From Heliopora coerulea (lineage: Eukaryota; Cnidaria; Anthozoa; Scleralcyonacea; Helioporidae): DNA of 64,000 nucleotides. A model generated the notes under the pieces. That model was not told the origin of the DNA. It made no database searches and saw only the letters and a list, made by a program, of their open reading frames with translations. A program made the position numbers and the translations under genes. The stretch is taken from positions 715,501 to 779,500 of the forward strand of contig JASJOG010000103.1 of the NCBI GenBank assembly GCA_030142905.1. Reading direction: 5' to 3'. Shown here in pieces: positions 10,676-21,300 of this stretch. How positions within the stretch are numbered: position 1 is the stretch's first letter; each line of letters starts with the position of its first letter.

Positions 10676-11126
10676 ACAACTGAGGGAAAATAATGGTAGG
10701 ACATCAAAAGGGAAGTGTTCTTTGCTAACAAATGTGCCATCAGAATTTCTGAAAGGTGGGAAAAATATGGAGGTCGGATATAACACCTCCAGGAAACGTT
10801 CTGTTTAAGATTCACGAAAACGCTCCGAAAACGCATCACTCGACGCAATTTTTGCTTAAAAGACGTAATATTTTATTGAGAGACTGTATTCAGGATAGAG
10901 ATGGAAAACTAGATTACATTGTTTATGCAAAAACATGTTTGACATGAGATACACAAATATTTATGTCCTTAATTTTTGTAGAAAGCAACACAAAACAAAT
11001 CGTCCTCGCTGTTGGGAGTACTATATTAAAACGATGCTATAATGAGGTAGATATATAATATCGATTAACTATAGCATCAGAAGAAAATGTGATCAATTTT
11101 TGTGTACAGAAGATGGAAAAAATAAA
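10676..11126 (+). terminator. 3' UTR of TRP-like gene A with AATAAA at 11121-11126
   Basis: A canonical AATAAA lies about 450 bases after the stop with no earlier clear gene boundary, making it the most likely poly(A) signal. The UTR itself is AT-rich. Confidence 0.5.
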
Positions 11127-11380
11127 GAGTTACTTGTCAATTATTTAGATTCCTGATTTTATTCTTACGTTTCTGGGACAACCCCTCAGTTTTCAAAGAG
11201 TTGTATAATGTATATGGAACATTCTTGCGGAAATGTCATTATCTGTATGATGTATATGGAATATGTAATAGAAAGCACATTTTGAGTGGGAAAATGAGGG
11301 ACATTTCCACAGGTTTATAAAAGCTGAAAATTCTATTATTTTAGTTTTTATTTCACATCCTAAGTCAAACATATTTTCCA

Positions 11381-11578
11381 GGGCAGGAGCGCAACTAGAA
11401 GGAGGGTCGTGACCCTTGTCCTTTTTGTAGGAATCTTACATGTGCCCTTTTATTAAAAGCTTTTTCTCCCCATTTCCAGTCACGTAGATGTTCTTTTCTA
11501 GAAATGATCAAAATCGCCCCGACGGTGCCTTGATACTTCTATCCGAGTTCCACCCCTCGAAATTCGTAGTCCTGCCCC
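11381..11578. mobile_element. Possible short hAT-like element
   Basis: The left end (CAGGGCAGGAGCGCAACTAG) and right end (reverse complement CAGGGGCAGGACTACGAATT) are imperfect inverted repeats of CAGGG type. There is no coding capacity and no obvious target duplication. Confidence 0.3.
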
Positions 11579-11686
11579 TGCACGAGGTGCTCCTCCGTTG
11601 AAAATTCCTTTTCTCCTGGTTTGTCCTCCCAGACTAGGAAGGCTGGCAAGTGGCTCTGGGAACTAATATCCTCAAAGTAAACACTT

Positions 11687-11873
11687 CAAAGGCTTGTAAC
11701 TGCCATGACGGATCGCAAAGTGTTCCAACGTTTCGAGCAAAGGCCTTTCGTCATAGAGTAGAACGTGTTTCAGAAAACGCTTTTCAGAAAACGCCTCACT
11801 CTTTGACGAAAGGCCTTTGTTCGAAACTTCAGAATTCTAGCGACCAGTCACGGCAGTCACCAACCTTTGAGCT
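11687..11873. mobile_element. Foldback MITE (about 187 bp)
   Basis: Two arms of about 70 bp are imperfect reverse complements. Shared blocks include AAAGGCCTTTCGTCA and its complement in the centre, and CAAAGGCTTGTAACTGCC against the complement of GGCAGTCACCAACCTTTG at the ends. No open frame belongs to it. Confidence 0.65.
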
Positions 11874-12175
11874 TTTTCGCGTTATTTAACACTGTCTACG
11901 CAGTATTCTATTTCTTATATCCCAAATGGACGTGATTAATACCTAAGTCATGCAGATCAAAGATTCAGTCACCATCCAGGATGAACGCGCAAATTACAGC
12001 GTAAATTGTTGTGCGTTTAGTGTGAACTTCAGTATGCCAACGAAATAACCGGAGGCTTTTTTCCCCGTATAACGGCTCTGGGTAACGGCAGCCTGCTATA
12101 GGCTCCTTTACCTGTTGTAAAATTAAACTTCACTGTACTCTGAATACTGACATATACGTAGCAGTAATGTGCAGA

Positions 12176-12240
12176 ATGATGCAATTGTCTATTTGCCATG
12201 ACATAATTACGTCATGGCAAATTGACAATTTCTGCATCAT
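12176..12240. repeat. 65-bp palindrome
   Basis: The arms ATTTGCCATGAC and GTCATGGCAAAT, extended by ATGATGCA...ATTGTC matching GACAATTTCTGCATCAT with two extra bases, flank an 8-base centre. It could be a minimal MITE or a structural element. Confidence 0.7.
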
Positions 12241-14866
12241 CGTCGATTTATTTTTGTTTTAAAATAGAAATGAAACGATTTACGTACTTCAAGTAAAATC
12301 ACTCCGTTTTTCCGCATAAATTACCGTTCTGTTTGTTTTCGGCATGTAAGAGAAACCTCTCAGACATGAGCAGCTCTGTTATCGGTGTAGAATCTCGCAT
12401 ACGTTGTGTCCACTCCTCCCGATGTTTAAAACAATTTTATCGGTCCTCAGAAGCATTCACAGTTTCTGTTGTTCACACAAGATGTGTACAAGGCCATATG
12501 CGATACTTCACTTTTCACATAATCTGGCTGAAACTCGGGGCTCAGCAAATAACCAACTTACACGTAGTGTACAATAACGCCTAATCACCCTTGCCCATTG
12601 ATGTTTACATATTAGCATTCATACCCCGAATAGTCCCTTCCCATAAAGTTATTTCATACGAAAACATATAAGACAGACAATCTGCGCAACACTATTTCAA
12701 TTACTCATTCTGGACACCCACATACAGCTTTCAATATCTGAGACCCTGCATGTAAATATTAGAAAAACCAATGGTTCATTGTCAAGGCCGGTGTCACCAT
12801 CAAACAGAATGCGCACACGCTGGAAGCTTTACGTCTATAAATTGTTAAATTCTTACATGGGAAGGTTCAATCTAGGTTTACTGATTGGAAATTTCTCCCC
12901 TTGACATTTATACGAATGTTTCGACGACATTCCTAAATTGACAGTTAATTTTAGCCATGTCACTCACACATCTCTGGTTATCGCCTTTTTATTTTAATTA
13001 GACTGATTGAAGAAATCTTCCGATCAACACCAAAAATGACATTACGAAGACAAGAAAAACCGTCGCTTCAAACGTAACCACATAAACCTCAATTAGCATT
13101 AAGAGCAATCGCGCGACTGATGTACACAAGAACTGTTTCTTTGGTAATGTGCGGGAAATAAGATATGTTTGTAGGTATTGTGCGACTGAGATGTGCAATG
13201 CATTAAAAATGTTCTTCTTACTTCCATTTTTCTTTCTTCAACAGATCATCACGACCTTAGACTGAAGCATCTTTGGTTTGATGCCCCATAAGACGTCCAA
13301 CAACACACATAGCGACTTATTTTGGGAACGGTGTAAAGGTTGTAATTCTTATCTAGGAGGCCATGGACGACTAATATCTGAGGATTTTCGCAGTAAGTGG
13401 CTTATTTGTATGTTTAATATAAATAAAACTTCTCCAGACAGATACTATAACATTTTCTCTGACGTAGAAATATTGTCATCAACTCTAAGTTAGCATTTGG
13501 CCTGAAAATATACCCAAGCAAATAAAATGTCTTACATGACGTGTTGAACACACTAACTGGCAGGTACTTAATATTTCAAAAACAACATGCAAGGTTTACC
13601 CGCTGTTGAATTCTAGTGCATTGCACCCCCACCACACCACTCAAATACTCTCGAACATCTGACACAATAAATCAGGCTCATGTTGTCGTATGACAAGCAA
13701 ACAACGAACTAACTTCGGTACGCTAAGTTCGTGGTGAAAATTGCAACCATACCGGTATGAACAGATCAAATGAAATTGTACGATTCAGCGCAAGAGCAGG
13801 AAATGCTTGGGGGCTATGAACATTGAGAGGAATTTATTTAATCGCTAATTTAGTGCGACATGCCACTAAGAGTGAGCCGGTAAATATCCAACGGTTGATG
13901 CGCAAGTAGCTTACCCAGTAAGTTCCTGATAATCTTGGCACAGATGACACAACACAAACGCTTCGTAACAGTGGAAATATAACGCAATCTTCTTAATTCA
14001 GCTAATACAGCACTTCCAATGTTATAACTATTGCTTATCAAATAGTATTTGTGTAACAAAATAACATAATTACAAAACCTTTATTATAAATACTCTTGTG
14101 TCAGTCAGTGCTTGTACTTTCCATAGCCCGTGCGGCAAAATACAAACTACATTGGGGCAACTCACGCTTATTCTTATATTTATTTTATCAAATTTATGCA
14201 TAGATCTTTACGGAAATTTGCTCGTCGGATTCCCGTAATTCTATCATAGCACCTTCAATGGCGAATATTATTTACAACATTCGAGAAAATATTTTAAAAA
14301 TTTTCAAGCATAAATGACAAACATCTGTAATCTACTTGGCCAGACTATCTATCCAAATTATATCCAAAGGTTCCATAGATACTTGACCCTGTCTGGTTAA
14401 ACAGACGAAGCAATAACATGGACATAAAAGTGCGTATTATTGCCTTGTCTGTTTAACGTACCACAAGCTACATGGCCAGTACGTAAGAAATTCCGTGCCC
14501 TTTCAAAAGGATCAGTGGTCGGATGTAGGCAATTTTCAGAAAAAAAGCCATGACAGATATTGGATGAACGAGAAGGGAATGAAGTATCAAGTTGTCGGAA
14601 AAATACTGCTTGTTTACGTATTATTCCCTCTCCATAAAAATAATGCACCTGTATCAGACGCAAATACCATGCGATTGCGTTTGCATCTGGGAGTCATATA
14701 CAAGTTACTATATGACCAGACTGAGCACATTCAATGTTCTAGTGAGACCACTCGCCCCCACCCGGCAAACTGAACTTTTTGCACCCCTCTCCCCCTGGCC
14801 AACTTGAAAAATGACAAAAATGATGCCAACAATTTCGGAATCATGCTCAGAGATATGCATCATAAG

Positions 14867-14895
14867 AAACTTTTCATGATTATCATGAAAAGTTT
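14867..14895. repeat. 29-bp perfect short palindrome
   Basis: AAACTTTTCATGAT and its complement are separated by one base. The adjacent sequence repeats CATGATGCCAACAA on both sides, so it may be a small local inversion duplication. Confidence 0.5.
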
Positions 14896-16229
14896 TTCTT
14901 CATGATGCCAACAACGGTGTGACAATATTCAGGGGGATAAAATTGTCATAAACTTTCCGAAATTTTTATGGTTTTTTGGTATCTATATGAATTTTTTTCA
15001 CCAGATCACAATTTGGCACCTCCTTAACTTGACACTTACTTCTCCCTCGCTATACCACTGAGTAGATTGGTCTCAGTGTCATCCCAGCTTGAGCCCTTTA
15101 TCGCTCCTACCTCATAACGAGAGTAACTAGTCAAGACTCAAGAATTACGTGTCCCACACAGACAAGCGAAAACAAAAAACATGCCCTATGGAAAACGATA
15201 AAGATATTGCACCTATCATAAGTCGTGTATGACTGCACTTTGGAGTAAGATTTTATGTCATATTGTTGAATGTTTACAAAGATTTGTAATCAAAAATAGT
15301 AAGTCGTTTTTAAAAAAACCCAGACATTACTCAAGCCCGACGCACATTACTATTTACCAAAATGGATAAGGCATACTCCCTATTTACGGTTTAAAAATCT
15401 CACAAGATGTTGGAATATTGTTGTTTAGACGATGCTATTACAATTTTATATGTGTGTTGATGTCCATTGTATAGATATGTATATCTACTCGTAGTTTTAA
15501 ACCACTCTGATGTTGCTCGAAGCAACGGCACTTTATCTAACAAAGATGCTTTATATGCATAGATGAGGGTCTGTTCTTGTGGAGCTTTATCTTAAAGTTA
15601 TTTGCTGTGCTCTTATATTTATTTTTAAAATGCTGAAGCAACGTTGTTGTCATGGTTGAACAACGATGGGCCAGCATACTGTTCACCATTGTTCCTGCAA
15701 TAATTGGAATTGGGTCATAATCAATGAATTAACACTATTGTTCACGACTGAAATTATAATGGACACAATGATACAACAATCATGTTCACCGCTGTTGCAA
15801 CATGACGGTTCGACCTTGTTACTTCATTAATAGGGGTAACTTCATTAATACATCAACTGTGAATAATCACAATTCCTGCATGAGCAACCACGTTGAAAAT
15901 ATTGTTAACAGAGTGCCGCACAGCATTGACTATTTATAAGCACAGTGCAATATTGTTGGTTCTTACGCGTGTGGAAGAACCACGATTCATGGGTCTTACG
16001 TCAGAATTGCAATTTCCGGAACTGAATGTGAACCACTGAATTCACTTGTTGAATGTACGCATTGACACAAAAGTAAGAGCATTTTTTACTTGAATATTGT
16101 AATTGGTTCTGGTCATTTAACTTCCAATGAAAATTGAAATAACAAGCCAACGTTTCTACAGTTAGTCTAAAATTAAAATTCATACCTATTACTTAGGTAG
16201 AGCGAGCTTACCGGCCTAGTTTTACTCAG

Positions 16230-17360
16230 TCTGGGGTTTCTGTTTGGTTCATAACTCTTTATGCTGATATTACACTGTGTTTAATATTGCTGAACTGATG
16301 ATGGTCAGTTTGGTACTGCTCGATCTAGTGCTGTGCAGTCAGCTGTAACTCATCTTATTGTTACTTTGTTCAGAGCTGGTCCGTCTGATACCTTGCTGTT
16401 CACTTAACTTCTGCTCATTCTGGAGTTGTTCAATCTAGTTCTGCTCAGTCTGGTGCTGCTCAAAAAACAGAGTACTACGCAGGCAGTTCTGAACGAAGTA
16501 GAAAGAGTTTAAAAGTAGTACTTTCCTCAAACTTTTTTTATTCCGGAGCTACTCATTCTAGTGCTGCTTAGTCTGTTGATGATCACCGTGGTGTAGAACT
16601 CCTGCTGTTGCTCAATGTTGATAAGGCTCAATCTGATGCAGCTCACTCTGGTCCTTTTTAGTCTACCGTAACTCAGTCTAGTGATATTGTTACTCAGATA
16701 GCTCAATCTGGTGCTGTTCAACTTAGTCTTGCTCATTCTCGTGCTGTTCAGTCTAGTGTCGTTTAGTCTAACTCATCCTAGTGTGACTCAACCTAAGGTG
16801 CTCATTATGGCACTGTTTAATCTAGTTCTCCTCATTCTGATGCCGTTCAATCTTTCGCTGCTCATAGAACTGCTAAACCTACTTCCTCTGAGTCTGGCTA
16901 CACTCAGTCTGATGTTACTCCATACAGGGTAACTTAGTCTTATTGCTCCTTATACTGGAACATTGATCAATCTGATGTTTGTCATACTGATGTCACTTTA
17001 TTTTTCGGTAGTCATTCTAGTGCTGGTCCATCTGGTTTCTCCACCCAGTGTTGCTTCCTCTGTTACTACTCGGTTTTGTTTTACCAAGTGTGCAATTGTT
17101 CAGTCTTGAACTGTCATGACGAATCAACCTTGCGTTCTCAATGTGGCGTCTAGGATCTCTTGCCTGGTGCTGGTCAGGTTGATACTGATCAGTCTGGTTA
17201 TCATCAGATCGCTGTTGCTCACCTAGAGCTACTCAGATGAGACTGGTTGATATTTCTCGGGCTGGTGTTGATCCGTCTCATTTTACACGATCTAATGACA
17301 GTCGATCTGGTTTTGCTCAGTTTCGGTTTGTTCAACTGGATTTTCTCAATCTGGTGGTAC
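16230..17360. repeat. Degenerate minisatellite of about 18-24 bp units
   Basis: Over 1.1 kb the motif CTCAGTCTGGTGCTG, with variants such as CTCATTCTAGTGCTG and TTCAATCTGGTTCTG, recurs dozens of times with heavy divergence. It gives both strands long runs of leucine- or serine-rich chance frames. A last unit (TTTAGTCTGGTGTTG) appears around 17704-17720, about 90 bases before the start codon of gene B, so the array abuts its promoter or 5' UTR. Confidence 0.75.
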
Positions 17361-17808
17361 ATAGCCAGGAACGTCACTATATCATGCTACTAGAAAGCGT
17401 GAACCATTTGGCCTTTCGTTTTCAAGAAATTTTAATTTTTCCAAATTCATTTTGTTGTTTTTGAAGAATCTATTTCATTATTTTTGAGATCACTTACGAA
17501 ATTAAACATTGGAGTCGGTTTTTTATTTTCTGTAAATTCTTCCTCGCTTGAGAAATGAAAAACAAGAATAGAGTTCTAAATTTTGCATTCCGCCTCAATG
17601 AAAACGAGAAACTAAATTCAGCCTCAGTAATCCCAATCTCATCTTTCAAAATGTTTGCAAAAGAAATGGCGGAATGGTACATTCATTTGCTTGGGCTAGT
17701 ACTGTTTAGTCTGGTGTTGCGCATTCTGGAGTTGTAAGTTCAACTGTGTTGGTTTTAAATCCTCGTCAGTAGCAAACTTAAATTGATTTTATGAATAATT
17801 TCTAGATC

Positions 17809-18322
17809 ATGTTTCCTCAGAAATCTCGGCACGCTTTACTACCGAATGACCTTCCAGAAGACGTTGTTCCAAACGGCCATGCACGAATGTCTTTCACGCG
17901 CGAAGAGCCACATCACACAGTGCAAGCGTTGGCTGACCAATGGCGAGACTTATCGTCGAATAGAAAATACAACAGTCACATGAAAGACCACGAAGCAATG
18001 TTACTGAACACCCTTCCTGGATCAAGCAAAAGAACCAACGTTCCAACGCATGCTGTGCTGGAGAGCGAACTAGACGAAGGTGAATCAAGCCAACTGTCAT
18101 CAAGGAGGACTCCTGTCAAAGTACGCAATCACGCACTCTTGCACTATTTCGCGAAATTGGCCATCTCGAATGACGTAAGTGATACCATGGATTATGATTT
18201 CGTTGAATCCTTGCTAAAGAACGGTGCATCGATTAATACAATGGATAAACATGGGCAAACGATATTTCATGAAGTCGCCCGATCGTGGCACACCGATGTT
18301 GCCAAGTTTCTCATTGACCAAG
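17809..18322 (+). CDS. TRP-like gene B, coding exon 1
   Basis: 514 bases, ending GACCAAG|GTAAGT in phase 1 as in gene A. It contains VLESELDEG, VRNHALLHYFAKLA and the first ankyrin repeat. Confidence 0.85.
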
Positions 18323-21300
18323 GTAAGTTATCATTAAATGTTAACTTAATTTTTGCATCTCAATAGAAAATGCAGAAAAAAAAAGCAACACATGGATAAT
18401 CACTTTTATACAAGTTATATCATTCCATGAAATCTTTTTTTAATTTTAAGTTTTTTAATTTACACTTTATGTCGGGTTCAGACGTCGTAAAGATTTATCA
18501 AATAGTTGAGATTAAAGTTAATTGGCTTTAAATTTCTTCTGGTGTGAAACAACAGCCGGACATAAAGTAGAACCCCGCTAACTCGAACTGCCAATGGTAA
18601 TGAAAAATAGTTCGAGTTAACGGGGGTTCGAGTTAGCGGGGTGGGCGTTGGATTTCAAGTATCCTGTTAATAATTAATACGGTATCGTGGTTTTATAATT
18701 CATCCACAATTGCCAGTCATTTTGGTTCAGTCAGTCAAGAATATTTTAATTTTTCATCATGGATGGAGTTGAATGTGTTGTCCTGAATTCTAATATTACC
18801 ATATTTTAATATTAATAAACCAGAATGCATGTGCAGGTTCAGTGAATGTTTGGGTCGTATACAGTACATACGGCTGCACAAATTTCTAAAAGCCCTGCCA
18901 AATAAACTGGATGAACTAGAACAGTTGCTACGGGCTGCTCAAGACTAATTTGTTTGTCAATCTAAGATTCATTTCATCGAATTATAATTGTGTGCGCAAT
19001 ATTTACCCAGGATAATCAATTCGTTATGTGGACTTTAAACCATGTCACTCCGAAAGGATGGTCTTTTCTGCGTTTGACTTTCGTTTTCGTACATTGTCAC
19101 GTTATCAGTAAAGATTCAAGATTCCGACTAGTCAAACAGCTACGTCCTGACACTTTCAGGTTTATCGACCGACGTTTCCAAAATAGAGTTCGAATTAACG
19201 GGGTAAATTTAAACCAAGGGAGTACGAAATTAGTTCGAGTTAACGGGGAGTTCGAGTTAACCGAGTTCGAGTTAGCGAGATTCTAATGTATTCCCCTTCC
19301 TCACAATCAAATTATCTTAACTAACTAACCTTATATATGATATGTCTGATTTTGGTGAAATCTAGGTCTTTTACAAATATTTTAATTTTGAGCTCCAGCA
19401 GTTATTATTATGATTATAATTATTATGATTATGATTATTATGATTATGATTATGATTATTATTATTGTTATTATTGTTGTCAAGCTTTGTCTATCCAGGA
19501 TAATTCTATCAGTAAAGAAACACTTCTCCCTAGAGGCCCTGATAGGTAGATACTAGCTAAAAACAAAAAACCGTAATACTATTGTATGACAAATATAAAT
19601 AAAAATATATAAATTTAAAAAATCTAAAAGTATGAGAATCAGAATTATAGACCAGCTAATTTAAATTGATATAAGTTCTTTTAAATGCTGCAAGAGACTC
19701 CACGTTCTTAACATGATCAGGAAGTAAATTCGAAATTTGTGGCGATGAATATCTAAATGTTCTTTTAAGATTATTTGGCTTTGGCTTTGGAAGGATAAAA
19801 TTCTGCCTTTATTCTTGTACTATAATTATGCCTGTCCATATGACGTAAAAGATTTAATTTGAGAAAAATTATTCATGAAAAGATACAATATTCGGGCAAA
19901 TTAACCTGGAATCCCCCAGTCAAAATAGGTTAACTACGCCTCTGGGACCATCTTAGATCGTACAAGAAAATCCACTGTACGAAAAGATCTTATCACTAAG
20001 ACTACTTGATATAGAATCAAAATTAACTTAAATACAAATTCAGGTAATCCGAATTTTTCAGGCAATGTTTTTGGTGACGGAGTTCAAGCAAATTTTACCT
20101 ATGTCATGCAAACTGAAACAAATGCATGAACAGTACGCTTTTATTCAACACATTGTACTTATGGCTGACAGGTGCCGACGTGAATCAGTCAGATAAGTTT
20201 GGTCGTTCTCCATTACACGTTGCATCTGCTGTGGATTACGCAGAAATGGTGGAGTTCTTGATTCAAAACGGCGCCAATCACAAAGCAGTTACTAACGGAG
20301 AAAATCAATATCCTATACACTACGCTGCGAAGAATGATGCGGTAAAGTCTATCAGAATGTTACTGGCGTACGGAGCAGACATAAATGCGCGGGATCACAA
20401 GAATAGGACACCTTTACAGGTAAATAACAGTAGCAAACAGAAATATTGATAACAACTAAGTCCGAAAGAATACGTAATTGAAAAACTTGAATTGAATAAG
20501 CAATCAGCAATTGTTTTAAGTTATATGGGTGTTGCACTGTCGAGACTAAATGTCGGCCGTCAAAAAACTCAAAGTAACTCTGATTTTTCTGGATTTAGGC
20601 GAATTAGCGGAGAACATTTTGCATATGACTAATGTTCAGTGTTACTGGTGCAATAGTTTAATCGTGTTTAACTACTTTAAAGGTTATGAAGCTTGAGTAT
20701 GTTAAGGAACCATCCGTTTTGTTAGAATCTTCTAGAAGGTATGCAAGGTGTTGAATTAATCCGCTTCCTATGTTTTTTCGATCACAGTTCAAAAATCATA
20801 ACCTAGATTTAGTGCGAAGAATTAAGGTTCAACTCACGACCCTTTGAAATCTGATCGTGTGAAAAAAGCACTCTCGTAGGATTTTGCCGTTTTCCAAAAT
20901 AAGATTCCTAAGAAAGTGAACTATGGATATTATTCTCTTTTGGAATAAGATGGAAACAACTGAATTTTTAATGGCCGGGTACGGTGAACTTTTGCAAGTG
21001 AAATAGCAAATTAAGCAAAAAATTTTACCTATATTATATTAAGACCTTTGGTGATATATTCAAAGTGGCACCACTACAACGGACGTAACTGAACCCAACA
21101 ACCAATAAGTCAAGGAAAGCAGACAGAAAATGTGAGGAAAACATGACGCTCAAGCGAAAAATAAAGTAAGCGGTTGGGGGGGGGGGGGGGGGGGGGAATG
21201 AATACAGAAAATTAGCTAGGGTATGTCGGGAAACCAAGGCAACAATTTCGCCTAAAAAGAAAACAAACGGACTACAGAATAATCAAAAATCGACTTAGTA

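Larger units (their letters stand above)
11127..16220. other. Intergenic region between TRP-like genes A and B
   Basis: No exon that I can support. It holds several small inverted-repeat elements (separate entries) and AT-rich sequence. A splice-acceptor-like site near 13244 (TTCTTCAACAG) is followed by sequence with stops in the relevant frames. Confidence 0.5.
18323..20171 (+). other. Intron 1 of TRP-like gene B
   Basis: A 1.85-kb intron, longer than that of gene A because it carries a pogo-like element (18570-19283) and a simple repeat near 19395-19480. The rest is AT-rich with nothing recognisable. Confidence 0.8.
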
